DNA from: Aeromicrobium sp. Sec7.5
Lineage (GTDB): Bacteria; Actinomycetota; Actinomycetes; Propionibacteriales; Nocardioidaceae
DNA length: 64,000 nucleotides
Assembly: GCF_036867135.1 (NCBI RefSeq)
Contig: NZ_JBAJIJ010000001.1
Location: 868,001-932,000 of the forward strand
Direction: 5' to 3'
Positions 30,068-38,207 of the stretch are shown here, piece after piece. The translations under genes and the position numbers were made by a program. Position 1 is the first letter of the stretch, and each line of letters begins with the position of its first letter. Below the pieces are notes generated by a model. That model was not told where the DNA came from. It worked only from the letters and a program-made list of their open reading frames with translations, and did not search any database.

Positions 30068-30784
30068 TCAGGAGGCCGGCTTGAGGACGTACCCGGCACC
30101 GCGCTTGGTGTGGATCATGGGCTCGCGGCCGACGTCGACCTTCTTGCGCAGGTACGAGATGTACAGCTCGACCACGTTGGCCTGGCCGCCGAAGTCGTAG
30201 TTCCAGACCCGGTCGAGGATCTGGGCCTTGCTGAGCACCCGCTTCGGGTTACGCATCAAGTAGCGCAGGAGCTCGAACTCGGTCGCGGTGAGGGCGATCT
30301 CGTCGGCGCCGCGGAACACGTCGTGGCTGTCCTCGTCGAGCGTCAGGTCACCGACCATGAGCACGTGGCTCTCGCGGTGCTCGAGCGCTCCGGAGCGGCG
30401 CAGCAGCCCGCGGAGGCGTGCCACGACCTCCTCGAGGCTGAACGGCTTGGTCACGTAGTCGTCACCACCGGCCGTGAGGCCTTGGACGCGGTCCTCGACG
30501 GCGTCGCGCGCCGTCAGGAACACGACCGGCACCTCCGGGGCGAACGCGCGGATGCGTCTGAGGACCTCGAGGCCGTCGAAGTCCGGCAGCATCATGTCGA
30601 GCACGATCGCGTCGGGCCGGGAGTCGCGAACGGCCTGCACGGCGCTCCGCCCGGTCGCCGCGGTCGAGACGTCCCACCCCTCGAACCGCAGGGCCATCTG
30701 GAGCAGCTCGGCGATGTTCGCCTCGTCGTCGACCACGAGGACCCGGACCGGCGAGCCGTCCGGGCGGGTGAGGGCGGGGGGCAT
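30068..30784 (-). CDS. OmpR-family response regulator
   Basis: 238 residues. Receiver: VLVVDDEANIAELL at about 15-28, the phospho-acceptor in AIVLDMMLPDFDG near 62, and VTKPFSLEE near 110. C-terminal winged helix: LTATEFELLRYLMRN and NVVELYISYLRKKVD. Similar to TcrX/TrcR regulators. The ATG at 30784 is six bases after CACACT on the minus strand. A perfect 10-bp inverted repeat spans the -10 box and the start codon, suggesting autoregulation. Confidence 0.93.
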   Translation of the reverse strand: MPPALTRPDGSPVRVLVVDDEANIAELLQMALRFEGWDVSTAATGRSAVQAVRDSRPDAIVLDMMLPDFDGLEVLRRIRAFAPEVPVVFLTARDAVEDRVQGLTAGGDDYVTKPFSLEEVVARLRGLLRRSGALEHRESHVLMVGDLTLDEDSHDVFRGADEIALTATEFELLRYLMRNPKRVLSKAQILDRVWNYDFGGQANVVELYISYLRKKVDVGREPMIHTKRGAGYVLKPAS

Positions 30785-30805
30785 GGCCCCAGTGTGGGGC
30801 CATGC
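30781..30805. promoter_or_regulatory. 10-bp inverted repeat over the -10 box and start codon of the response regulator
   Basis: Arms GCATGGCCCC (30781-30790) and GGGGCCATGC (30796-30805) with the centre AGTGT. The start codon of the regulator (minus strand, 30784-30782) is in one arm and the -10 CACACT overlaps the centre. Confidence 0.6.
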
Positions 30806-30937
30806 GCCGGCGGATCGGCTGGCAATGACCTGTGGCGAACCTGTGAGTTCGCCGCCGACCGGCAATGGCGGTGGTTCCCCAGGAGATGGCTGGGCGCAGC
30901 ACAGGTGGGCGACAGGACCGACGCGCACCGTGGAGCC

Positions 30938-31333
30938 ATGACTGACACCACCACGATCGAGTCCTCCGTCCCGCCGCCTGACCCGGCGTCCGACCCCGCA
31001 CCGACCGTCGACCCCGCCCCGGCGAGGGAGCGGCGCAGCACCTCGGTGCGGATCGCCGCGGTCGTCGCCGGGATCGCGCTGCTGGCCGGAGTCGGGGCCG
31101 GGACCGGGGTGGGTCTCGCGCTCGGCTCGGACGGCACACGGGGCCCCGGCCAGGGCCAGTTCCCGGCACGCGGACCCGAGCAGGGACCCGGACAGGGACC
31201 CGGACAGCCGGGTCAGGCGCCCGGTGGCGGCCCGGGTGCGGGTCAGCGCCCGGAGGGCGGGCCACCGGCTGCACCCGACCCGGCCGACGCCCCGGACTCC
31301 GACGACCTCGGCTCGGCGGATCCCACGTCCTGA
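30938..31333 (+). CDS. Hypothetical single-pass membrane protein with Gly/Pro/Gln-rich tail
   Basis: 131 residues, not recognised. A Pro/Asp/Thr-rich N-terminus (about 1-35), one membrane helix (RIAAVVAGIALLAGVGAGTG, about 42-62), then a low-complexity extracytoplasmic tail with GPGQGPGQ-type repeats and an acidic end. Type of membrane topology suggests N-in. Divergent from the two-component system, hence possibly under its control. GGAG is only two bases before the ATG, so the ribosome binding site is poor; the start is not certain. Confidence 0.6.
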   Translation: MTDTTTIESSVPPPDPASDPAPTVDPAPARERRSTSVRIAAVVAGIALLAGVGAGTGVGLALGSDGTRGPGQGQFPARGPEQGPGQGPGQPGQAPGGGPGAGQRPEGGPPAAPDPADAPDSDDLGSADPTS

Positions 31334-31411
31334 CCCCCACCCTTCGACCCCCGCCTCCTGACCCCCGCCTGTCGCTCAAGCGGGCGGTGGCCCGGCGGGC
31401 AGCCGTGCGGC

Positions 31412-31873
31412 TCAGACGGCGCCGGGGAAGCCCTGCTGGCGCCACGCCTCGTACACCGCGATCGAGGCACAGTTCGCGAGGTTCATCGAACGGCGGGACT
31501 CGAGCATGGGGATGCGGAGCCGGTCGGTGACGCGGGCGTCGTGCTGGACGTCTTCGGGCAGGCCGGTCGGCTCCGACCCGAACATCAGCACGTCGCCCGG
31601 CTCGTAGGCGACGTCGGTGTGGCTGCGGGTGGCCGACGTCGTGAACGCGAAGACCCGTGCCTCGCCCCAGGCGGTGTACGCGGCGTCGAGGGAGTCGTGC
31701 ACCGTGACGACGGCGAGGTCGTGGTAGTCCAGGCCCGCGCGCCGCAGCTTGCTGTCCTCGAGGTCGAAGAGCGGGGCGACCAGATGCAGGTGGGCGCCGG
31801 TCGCTGCGGCCAGGCGGATCGCGCTCCCGGTGTTGCCGGCGATCCGCGGCTCGACGAAGCAGATCTGGAACAC
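31412..31873 (-). CDS. trmL: tRNA (cytidine/uridine-34-2'-O)-methyltransferase
   Basis: 153 residues, the length of TrmL. A SPOUT-family knotted fold: FVEPRIAGNTGSAIRLAA at the N-terminus, VLMFGSEPTGLPEDV near residue 95 and IPMLESRRSMNLANCASIAVYEA at the C-terminus, which forms the SAM-binding knot. It methylates the wobble position of tRNA-Leu isoacceptors. A tRNA-Leu gene lies 0.5 kb away. The start is the GTG at 31873. Confidence 0.94.
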   Translation of the reverse strand: MFQICFVEPRIAGNTGSAIRLAAATGAHLHLVAPLFDLEDSKLRRAGLDYHDLAVVTVHDSLDAAYTAWGEARVFAFTTSATRSHTDVAYEPGDVLMFGSEPTGLPEDVQHDARVTDRLRIPMLESRRSMNLANCASIAVYEAWRQQGFPGAV

Positions 31874-31912
31874 GGCTCGCAGACTACTCGGCGCCCCCTA
31901 CACTCAACGCTC

Positions 31913-32338
31913 ATGGCCGCCCCCACGCGTGTACGCATCTCCCACGTCTTCACCTCGAGCCCGGAGGTCGTGTTCGACGCCCTCGCCGAGCACGAGAACC
32001 TCGGACCCGTCTTCGCCGCGAAGATCACGCGCGTCAAGGACGGCGACACCGAGCGCAACGGGGTCGGGTCGACCCGGTCCCTCAAGATCGGGCCGCTCCC
32101 GGCGTTCCACGAGACCACCACGGTGGCCGACCGTCCGGCGCTGATCGAGTACAAGATCACGAAGGGCTCGCCGCTCAAGGGGCACTGGGGTCGTCAGGCG
32201 CTCACGCCGACCGCTGACGGTGGCACCCGCCTGGACTACACGATCGGCTTCGACGCCGCCGTGCCCGGACTCGCCCCGCTCGTCGGCAAGATCCTGACGG
32301 TCGCCGTCGGCAAGGGCCTCGGCAAGCTCGTCCCGTGA
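31913..32338 (+). CDS. SRPBCC family protein
   Basis: 141 residues with the START/Bet v1-like pattern: RVRISHVFTSSPEVVFDALAEHENL at the N-terminus, beta strands through IEYKITKGSPLKGHWG, and a C-terminal helix VGKILTVAVGKGLGKL. Ligand and role unknown. The ATG at 31913 follows TACACT (31899-31904) by eight bases. Soluble. The tRNA-Leu gene is nine bases past the stop, in opposite orientation. Confidence 0.8.
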   Translation: MAAPTRVRISHVFTSSPEVVFDALAEHENLGPVFAAKITRVKDGDTERNGVGSTRSLKIGPLPAFHETTTVADRPALIEYKITKGSPLKGHWGRQALTPTADGGTRLDYTIGFDAAVPGLAPLVGKILTVAVGKGLGKLVP

Positions 32339-32346
32339 TCTGACTC

Positions 32347-32430
32347 TGGTGCCGAAGGCGGGATTCGAACCCGCACACCCTGAGGTACGGCGTCCTAAGC
32401 GCCGCGTGTCTGCCTTTCCACCACTTCGGC
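32347..32430 (-). tRNA. tRNA-Leu (anticodon TAG)
   Basis: 84 bases including an encoded 3' CCA. Acceptor GCCGAAG pairs with CTTCGGC; the anticodon loop CTTAGGA gives TAG, which reads CTA and other CTN codons. A long variable arm, typical of class II tRNAs, and GTTCGAA in the T arm are present. Confidence 0.97.
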
Positions 32431-32442
32431 CGTCACGAGATT

Positions 32443-32946
32443 CTATGGCTCACGGGCTGCCGCGCGATCGGCGAGGATGTGCACTCCGCGGCTGCGACCC
32501 GCAAAGATGGCGGTGAGCCGGTGGCAGTTCGGGCAGAGGAACCGGAGATTCTCGGCGGTGTTGTTGTGGATGTCGCCGTCGATGTGGTCCACCTCGAGCG
32601 TGAGATCCTCGCCCATCCACTGCCCAGGGTTCCCGCAGCGATCGCAGCAGTAGGGTCGCCCGGACTCGCGCAGCGCACGACGGAGCATGTGCGCATGAGC
32701 ACGTCGTTGCGAAGGACCGCGCCGGACCAGGATCTGTTCCGGCGTCAAGCGCGTGTACCTCTGGCCCTTCCCGGGTCGACGGAAGTGCGAGGTGTCGAAC
32801 CCATGCCTCTTGATGACGCGGCTGAGATGGGTGTGCGCGCCACCGTTGGGCCCCAGGCCGAGCTTGCGAACGACCTCGGCCACGGACGTCGACTCGATCA
32901 CGAGCGGCTCCAGGAGCTCGCGGGTGTACGTGTACGGACCTCTCAT
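32443..32946 (-). CDS. HNH endonuclease domain protein
   Basis: 167 residues. The N-terminal half has a short HTH-like region (VAEVVRKLGLGPNGGAHTHL); the C-terminal half carries the zinc-bound HNH motif: CDRCG near 112, LEVDHIDGDIHNN near 130 and LRFLCPNCH near 145. The motif is complete, so nuclease activity is likely. Such stand-alone HNH proteins are common and of unknown role. The ATG at 32946 is seven bases after TAGCGT on the minus strand. It ends 13 bases from the tRNA-Leu gene, with the same orientation. Confidence 0.88.
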   Translation of the reverse strand: MRGPYTYTRELLEPLVIESTSVAEVVRKLGLGPNGGAHTHLSRVIKRHGFDTSHFRRPGKGQRYTRLTPEQILVRRGPSQRRAHAHMLRRALRESGRPYCCDRCGNPGQWMGEDLTLEVDHIDGDIHNNTAENLRFLCPNCHRLTAIFAGRSRGVHILADRAAAREP

Positions 32947-33031
32947 GCCAGGGACGCTAGGAGCGCCTACCGACACCCGTGATGCTTGGCGGCATGGGCT
33001 GTGGACAACCTGCCGTGGTCCGGACCGACCC

Positions 33032-33508
33032 TCAGTCGAGGCCGAGGCCGAGGTCGCGGCGGAGCTTGGCGACGTGGCCCGTGGCCTTGACGTTGTAGGC
33101 CGCGTGGCTGATCGTCCCCTCGGGGTCGACCACGAACGTCGAGCGGATCACGCCGTTCACGACCTTGCCGTAGAGCTTCTTCTCGCCGAACGCGCCCCAC
33201 GCCGTCAGGACCTCCTTCTCGGGGTCCGAGAGAAGCGTGATCGTGAGGCCGTCGTTCTCGCGGAACTTCGCGAGCTTCGCCGGCTTGTCGGGGGAGATGC
33301 CGAGGACCTCGTACCCCTCGGACTTCAGCCGATCGATCGAGTCGCTGAAGTCGCAGGCCTGCTTCGTGCAGCCCGGCGTCATCGCCGCGGGGTAGAAGTA
33401 CACGATGACCGAGGAGCCCCGCAGGTCCGACAGCGTGACGTCCTCGCCGGTGTCGGAAGGCAGGGTGAAGTCGGGGGCGGGGTCGCCGGGCTGCAGTCGC
33501 GTCGTCAT
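33032..33508 (-). CDS. bcp: Thioredoxin-dependent thiol peroxidase (peroxiredoxin Q/BCP)
   Basis: 158 residues. The peroxidatic Cys is in MTPGCTKQAC near residue 47, with the resolving Cys five residues later, the BCP-type arrangement. FTLPSDTGEDVTLSDLRG and STFVVDPEG are further family segments. It reduces hydrogen peroxide and organic peroxides in the cytoplasm. Start ATG at 33508; a poor AGGGG-like ribosome site precedes it. Divergent from the DUF3618 gene. Confidence 0.95.
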   Translation of the reverse strand: MTTRLQPGDPAPDFTLPSDTGEDVTLSDLRGSSVIVYFYPAAMTPGCTKQACDFSDSIDRLKSEGYEVLGISPDKPAKLAKFRENDGLTITLLSDPEKEVLTAWGAFGEKKLYGKVVNGVIRSTFVVDPEGTISHAAYNVKATGHVAKLRRDLGLGLD

Positions 33509-33567
33509 GACCCCTATCCTTGCCCAGACGGGCAGCCCGCCCCGACCGAGGTGGACAGGAGCGAGAC

Positions 33568-33813
33568 GTGGCGCGTGAGACCGACCAGCTGGTGGCCGAG
33601 ATCGACGAGGTGCGGGAGCACCTCGCCACCACGATCGACACGTTGATCGATCGAACGAGCCCCAAGTCCATCGCCCGCCGCACGGCCGCGTCCGTGAAGG
33701 CGAAGTTCGTCGACGAGAGCGGGTCGCCCCGCTTCGAGACGATCGTGCCGATCGTCGCCGGTGTGGCCGGCATCGTCGCCGCGGCGATCGTGGTGCGCCG
33801 CCTGAGCCGGTGA
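33568..33813 (+). CDS. DUF3618 family small membrane protein
   Basis: 81 residues. RETDQLVAEIDEVREHLATTIDTL, a conserved amphipathic region of DUF3618, is followed by a basic linker and one C-terminal membrane helix (IVPIVAGVAGIVAAAIVV). Function unknown. The GTG at 33568 has AGGAG seven bases upstream; the longer open frame overlaps the bcp start region. The FUSC gene begins 21 bases downstream. Confidence 0.85.
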   Translation: MARETDQLVAEIDEVREHLATTIDTLIDRTSPKSIARRTAASVKAKFVDESGSPRFETIVPIVAGVAGIVAAAIVVRRLSR

Positions 33814-33834
33814 CGACCCGGTCGTGATGGCGGC

Positions 33835-34947
33835 ATGAGGCCGCACCCGCTCCTGGCCCTGCGCCGGGTGCCCCGGCCACGGGAGTCCTTCGCCGATCGC
33901 TGGGCCACGCTGCGCCGTCGCTGGCGGCTCATGCTGCGCCTCAGCATCTCCACGGCAGCGGCGTACGGCATCGCGACGCACCTGCTGGGTCACCAGCAGG
34001 CGTTCTTCGCGCCCATCGCCGCCGTCATCGTCATCATCGCCGGAGCCGGCCAGCGCGGACGCACCACGATCGAGCTGGTCGTCGGCGTCGCGATCGGCGT
34101 CTTCGTCGGCGAGCTCCTGATCCTCTCGATCGGCCGCGGCGCGTGGCAGATCGCGCTGGTGGTCGCCCTCACGGTCGCGGTCGCGACGCTCGTCGGCATC
34201 AAGGGTCTCGCCCTGACCCAGGCGGCAAACTCCGCCGTGCTGCTGGCGGCCGTCCTCCCGGCCACGGGTGCGGGCAACCCTGCCGTGACCCGCTTCCTCG
34301 ACTCCCTGGTGGGCGGGGCCTGCGGTCTCGCGATGGTCCTCCTGCTTCCGCGCAACCCCGTCCGCGACATGAACGTCCAGGTGCAGCGCCTCCTCGAGGA
34401 CGTCGCCGAGGTGCTCGACCGGATCGCCCAGTCGATGCGCACGGGCGACGCGGCGCTGGCCGACATCGCGCTCGGCCAGGCGAGGTCGGCCCAGACCTTG
34501 ATGGACTCGGTGTCGTCCACCGGGGTCAACGTCGCCGAGATCGCCCGCATGTCGCCCGTCCGTTGGCGCCAGCGCGACGAGCTGCAGCGCTTCGTCGGCT
34601 CGGTGCGCGACCTCGACAACGCCCTGCGCGACCTGCGCGTGCTCGCCCGCCGGGTGGCGGCCATGCTCCGCCACGGCGAGGTGGCCCCGGACGACATGCA
34701 GCGGGCGATCGAGCGGATGGGCAGTGCCGTGCGGATCTACGCCGACGACCTCGCGACGCACGACAGCTTCGCGGAGGCGCGCGACGAGCTCGTGGGGTCC
34801 GCGCGCCTGGCGATCACGTGCCTCCAGGACGAGATGACGATCAACGCCGCGGCGATCGGGGCGCAGGTGCGCTCGCTCGCCGCCGACCTGCTCTCGGCCA
34901 GCGGTGTCCCGCGCGACGAGCTCGGCGACCTGCTCGCGTTCGACTGA
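33835..34947 (+). CDS. FUSC family protein (aromatic acid exporter-like)
   Basis: 370 residues. N-terminal half with about six membrane helices (LRLSISTAAAYGIATHLL, then FFAPIAAVIVIIAGAGQRGRTT, a FUSC signature), followed by a helical cytoplasmic C-terminal domain of about 190 residues. FUSC/ArAE_1 proteins are half-size relatives of fusaric acid and aromatic carboxylate exporters; substrate unknown. No membrane fusion partner is nearby. The DUF3618 gene is immediately upstream. Confidence 0.85.
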   Translation: MRPHPLLALRRVPRPRESFADRWATLRRRWRLMLRLSISTAAAYGIATHLLGHQQAFFAPIAAVIVIIAGAGQRGRTTIELVVGVAIGVFVGELLILSIGRGAWQIALVVALTVAVATLVGIKGLALTQAANSAVLLAAVLPATGAGNPAVTRFLDSLVGGACGLAMVLLLPRNPVRDMNVQVQRLLEDVAEVLDRIAQSMRTGDAALADIALGQARSAQTLMDSVSSTGVNVAEIARMSPVRWRQRDELQRFVGSVRDLDNALRDLRVLARRVAAMLRHGEVAPDDMQRAIERMGSAVRIYADDLATHDSFAEARDELVGSARLAITCLQDEMTINAAAIGAQVRSLAADLLSASGVPRDELGDLLAFD

Positions 34948-34972
34948 TCGACCGGTCACCCGCGCGTCGGTC

Positions 34973-35002
34973 TCGACAGGTGGATCCTGGCCGCGCTAGC
35001 CT
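34973..35002 (+). promoter_or_regulatory. Promoter of the leader ORF / small-gene locus
   Basis: TCGACA (34973-34978) and TAGCCT (34997-35002) with an 18-bp spacer. The start point should fall near 35009, giving a leader that includes the ribosome binding site at 35021-35030. Confidence 0.55.
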
Positions 35003-35035
35003 GCTCCCACCAGCACGACGAAGGAGGTGAGCCCC

Positions 35036-35158
35036 TTGACGAACCACATCACGACGACCGACGCGCACCGCGCCTCGACGAACGACGCCTCTTGCCGCGC
35101 GTTCGACGCCGTCCGGTTCCTCGTCGGCTCGCCCTCCGGAGTCGTGCACCTGCCGTAG
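35036..35158 (+). CDS. 40-residue leader ORF with perfect Shine-Dalgarno (TTG start)
   Basis: AAGGAGGTGA (35021-35030), a ten-base match to the 16S anti-Shine-Dalgarno, precedes a TTG at 35036 by five bases. The ORF ends at TAG 35156-35158, encoding MTNHITTTDAHRAS at the start and FLVGSPSGVVHLP at the end; no known protein family is recognised. It is followed by an intrinsic terminator, then by a small gene, so a regulatory leader peptide is more likely than a functional protein. The in-frame GTG at 35027 lies within the Shine-Dalgarno itself and is unlikely. Confidence 0.6.
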   Translation: MTNHITTTDAHRASTNDASCRAFDAVRFLVGSPSGVVHLP

Positions 35159-35181
35159 CCCCATCACGGCACGTCCACTCA

Positions 35182-35216
35182 CCGCTCCGGATCGACGATC
35201 CGGAGCGGTTTTCTTT
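35182..35216 (+). terminator. Intrinsic terminator/attenuator with T tract
   Basis: Stem arms CCGCTCCGGAT (35182-35192) and ATCCGGAGCGG (35198-35208), loop CGACG, followed by TTTTCTTT. It is the clearest Rho-independent terminator with a T run in this window and lies between the leader ORF and the small gene. CTCCGGAG at 35134-35141 inside the leader ORF could pair with one arm instead. Confidence 0.85.
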
Positions 35217-35244
35217 GTCCACTCATCACGAAAGGAGGCGCGCC

Positions 35245-35520
35245 ATGACCATCAACCCCCCATCACGCACCGACGAGACCATGCCCGCACACACCCATCC
35301 GACCACCCCTCTCTCCGGCCCAGCTGCCGGCCGATCCACCCGGAAGGAGGTGTCGGACATGGCTCGATTCGGTCGCCAGGCCCGCGTCAAGCGCGCCTGG
35401 GACGAGCTCTCGGAGGCGGATCGTCAGGTCCTGCTCAACCAGGCGCGTGAGCGTCGCGCCCAGCAGGCCCAGCGTGACGCGCGGATCAGCGACGCGTACG
35501 CCGCGCGCATCAACCGCTAG
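35245..35520 (+). CDS. Small hypothetical basic protein, two possible starts
   Basis: 91 residues from ATG 35245 (AAAGGAGG eight bases upstream), not recognised. The first 38 residues are Pro/Thr/His-rich and disordered-looking. An in-frame ATG at 35359 has its own very strong GGAAGGAGGTG eight bases upstream and would give a 53-residue helical, Arg/Gln/Asp-rich product (FGRQARVKRAWDELSEADRQ at its start). Either or both forms could be made. It follows the T-tract terminator and ends before a hairpin terminator at 35530-35566. No function can be inferred. Confidence 0.6.
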   Translation: MTINPPSRTDETMPAHTHPTTPLSGPAAGRSTRKEVSDMARFGRQARVKRAWDELSEADRQVLLNQARERRAQQAQRDARISDAYAARINR

Positions 35521-35529
35521 GCGACGCAC

Positions 35530-35566
35530 GGGCGGCGCCGAGACCCCTGCGGTCTCGGCGCCGTCC
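35530..35566. terminator. Hairpin terminator between convergent genes
   Basis: 16-bp stem with one G-T wobble (arms 35530-35545 and 35551-35566), loop CCTGC. Confidence 0.75.
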
Positions 35567-35584
35567 GCACGCCGCCTCGTGCGG

Positions 35585-36355
35585 TCAGGAGACGCGCGAG
35601 AGGAAGTCGCGGGTGCGCGGACTGCTGGGAGAGGCGATGACCTGACGGGCGGGACCGCTCTCGACGACCTGGCCGTCGTCCATGACGACGAGCGTGTCGG
35701 CGACCTCCCGCGCGAACGCGATCTCGTGGGTCACGACGATCATCGTCATGCCCTCGGCGGCGAGCGTCTGCATCACGGTCAGCACCTCGCCGACGAGCTC
35801 GGGGTCCAAGGCGCTGGTCGGCTCGTCGAACAACATGACCCGCGGACGCATCGCGAGCGCCCGGGCGATGGCGACCCGCTGCTGCTGGCCTCCGGAGAGG
35901 TGCCGCGGGTAGGCGTCCGCCTTGGCGCCCAGCCCGACCCGGTCCAGGAGCCACCGGGCATGCTCCTCGACCTCGGAGCGGCGTCGCCGCGAGACCCCGA
36001 CCGGGGCTTCCATCAGGTTCTCCAGCGCGGTCAGGTGCGGGAACAGGTTGAACCGTTGGAAGACCATGCCGATCTGGGCACGTCGCCGCTGCACCTCCCG
36101 GTCGGGCAGCTCCTGCAGATGGTCGCCGTGATCGGCGTAGCCGACCATCTGCCCGTCGACCCAGATGCGGCCGGCATCGATCTTCTCGAGGTGGTTGATG
36201 CATCGCAGCAGCGTCGACTTGCCGGAGCCTGACGGGCCGATGATGCAGCACACCTCGCCGCCGTCGACGGAGAGATCGACCCCCCGCAGCACCTCGGTGC
36301 GGCCGAAGCTCTTGTGGATGCCCTCGGCCAGGACGACGGGCTGGTCGGCGGTCAT
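35585..36355 (-). CDS. Amino-acid ABC transporter ATP-binding protein
   Basis: 256 residues. Walker [12 protein letters not shown] near residue 39, the Q loop, the signature [16 protein letters not shown] near 145 and Walker [17 protein letters not shown] near 165; the H loop is VTHEIAF. The GlnQ-like pattern points to polar amino acids. It overlaps the permease gene by four bases and is the last gene of the operon that begins near 41.65 kb. Confidence 0.95.
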   Translation of the reverse strand: MTADQPVVLAEGIHKSFGRTEVLRGVDLSVDGGEVCCIIGPSGSGKSTLLRCINHLEKIDAGRIWVDGQMVGYADHGDHLQELPDREVQRRRAQIGMVFQRFNLFPHLTALENLMEAPVGVSRRRRSEVEEHARWLLDRVGLGAKADAYPRHLSGGQQQRVAIARALAMRPRVMLFDEPTSALDPELVGEVLTVMQTLAAEGMTMIVVTHEIAFAREVADTLVVMDDGQVVESGPARQVIASPSSPRTRDFLSRVS

Positions 36356-37281
36356 GGTGCGCTCCTCGGGGTCGGGGCGTGGAATCGGGTCAGGGCGGTG
36401 CGGAGGCGGAAGCCGGTCGGGGTGGGCCCGCTCGTGTGCGACCCCCGCGAGAACCGCTTCTCCAGCCGCGCCTGGCCGATCGACAGGATCGTGGTCAGCG
36501 CGATGTACCAGAGGCTGGCCGCGATCAGGAGCGGAATGGTCTGGAACGTCTGGGAGTAGATCGTCTGCGTGACGTACAGCAGGTCGGCCACCGCGACGAC
36601 CGAGACGAGAGACGTCGTCTTCAGCATTCCGATCGTCTCGTTCCCGGTCGGCGGGATGATGACCCGCATCGCCTGGGGCAGGACGATGCGCCGCATGATG
36701 CGCGTCCGTGACATGCCCAGCGACTGGGCGGCCTCGTGCTGTCCGTCGTCGACCGACAGCAGCCCGGCCCGGACGATCTCCGACATGTAGGCGCCCTCGT
36801 TCAGGCCGAGGGCGAGGAGGGCGGCGGCCGTCGGGGTGATGAGCTCATTGGCGTCCAGGCTCACGAACGGGTCGAGGCCGGGGATGCCGAGGTCGATCGA
36901 CGGGTACAGCGCCGCCAGGTTGAACCAGAAGATGATCTGGACCAGCACCGGCGTGCCCCGGAAGAACCAGACGTAGAGGTCACCCGCCCGACGCACCAGC
37001 CACAGGTCCGACTGGCGCATGACCGCCACCACGATCCCGAGGGTGACACCGATGACCATGCACAGCACGGTCAGGCGCAGGGTCATCAGTGCACCCTCGG
37101 CGAGCTGCCGCGAGAAGACGTAGTCCCACGCGACCGACCACTCGAACCGGGGGTTGGTCGCCAGCGACCGGACCAGGAGGGCGGCGAGCACCAGGACGAT
37201 GACCGCCGCCCCCCAGCGCCACGGCCGTCGCAGAGGACGGACGGGCACCGGGGTCAGCGCACTCACGGGGCGGGGCTCCAT
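36352..37281 (-). CDS. Amino-acid ABC transporter permease
   Basis: 309 residues. HEQM/His-type permease domain: [21 protein letters not shown] (about 70), [32 protein letters not shown] (the EAA loop region, about 190-220), and several membrane helices. One permease gene suggests a homodimer. Overlaps the ATPase gene (ATGA); the substrate-binding protein gene lies three bases upstream. Confidence 0.94.
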   Translation of the reverse strand: MEPRPVSALTPVPVRPLRRPWRWGAAVIVLVLAALLVRSLATNPRFEWSVAWDYVFSRQLAEGALMTLRLTVLCMVIGVTLGIVVAVMRQSDLWLVRRAGDLYVWFFRGTPVLVQIIFWFNLAALYPSIDLGIPGLDPFVSLDANELITPTAAALLALGLNEGAYMSEIVRAGLLSVDDGQHEAAQSLGMSRTRIMRRIVLPQAMRVIIPPTGNETIGMLKTTSLVSVVAVADLLYVTQTIYSQTFQTIPLLIAASLWYIALTTILSIGQARLEKRFSRGSHTSGPTPTGFRLRTALTRFHAPTPRSAP

Positions 37282-37284
37282 GGC

Positions 37285-38172
37285 TCAGGAGGTCCCGGCG
37301 TCGATCGTGGCCTCGTCCAGGGAGTTCTCGGTGACGCCGTACGACTCCAGGATCGTCGCGTAGGTCCCGTCGTCCATGAGCTTCTGGAGCGCGGCCTGGA
37401 AGGCCGAGGCGAGCTGGTCGTCATCGCGCGGGAAGGCGATGCCCAGAAGACCGACGTCGAGGTTGAAGGGGATCTCGAACTCGTCGTCCGTGGTCTCGAC
37501 GAGGTAGCCCGCCGAGGGGGACGGGATCACGGCCACCTCGACCCGGGCGCTGCGCAGGGCGGTCACCAGGTCGTCCTGACCCGTGAACTGCGACAGGTCC
37601 ATCGGCGCCGATGCCGGGCACTCCGGCGCGACCTGGGTCTCGAGGAACGTCACGATCGACGTGCCCGACTGGGCGCCGACCGTGAGTCCGCACAGGTCCG
37701 CGAGCTCCGCCGGCTGTGCGGACGAGCCATTCGTGACCATGAAGGAGCCGCCGGTCGTGAGGTAGTCGACGAACGTCACCTCCGCCTGGCGCTCGGGGGT
37801 GTCCGACATCCCCGTGAGGGCGAGGTCGTACTTGCCGGCCTTGAGCGAGGGGATCATCGTGTCGAACGTGACCGCGTTGAAGTTCAGCTGCAGCCCCAGC
37901 AGGTCGCCGATGGCCTTGCCCAGGTCCGCGTCCAGGCCGATCACGGTCTTGCCATCGGTGTCGTAGAACTCGAACGGCGGGTAGGGCACGTCCGAGGCGA
38001 CCTCGAGAACACCCTTCTCCCGCACGTCGGCTGGGAGCATCGCGCGCAGCTCCTCGTCGATCTTGCTCGAGTCGATCGTCGGTGCCTCGTCGCTGGCGCC
38101 GCCGCAGGCGCTGAGCAGGCAGGCCGTGAGGCCTGCGGTGAGCCCGAGGGCGAGCCGGTGGGTGGTCTTCAT
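37285..38172 (-). CDS. Amino-acid ABC transporter substrate-binding lipoprotein
   Basis: 295 residues. A signal peptide with lipobox LLSAC (Cys near 23) anchors it outside the membrane. The SBP_bac_3 fold is shown by VASDVPYPPFEFYD (about 60), VIGLDADLGKAIGDLL and LALTGMSDTPERQ. AGAAGGA precedes the ATG at 38172. Substrate is probably an amino acid or an N-acylated derivative, inferred from the adjacent deacylase and racemase. Confidence 0.94.
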   Translation of the reverse strand: MKTTHRLALGLTAGLTACLLSACGGASDEAPTIDSSKIDEELRAMLPADVREKGVLEVASDVPYPPFEFYDTDGKTVIGLDADLGKAIGDLLGLQLNFNAVTFDTMIPSLKAGKYDLALTGMSDTPERQAEVTFVDYLTTGGSFMVTNGSSAQPAELADLCGLTVGAQSGTSIVTFLETQVAPECPASAPMDLSQFTGQDDLVTALRSARVEVAVIPSPSAGYLVETTDDEFEIPFNLDVGLLGIAFPRDDDQLASAFQAALQKLMDDGTYATILESYGVTENSLDEATIDAGTS

Positions 38173-38207
38173 GAGGATTCCTTCTTTCGGGGGGCGGAAC
38201 TGCTGGG

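Noticed and set aside
34973..35520. WhiB7-type resistance locus
   Set aside because: The architecture (leader ORF and terminator) is similar, but the downstream product lacks the four Cys and the AT-hook of WhiB7, and no AT-rich WhiB7 element precedes the -35.
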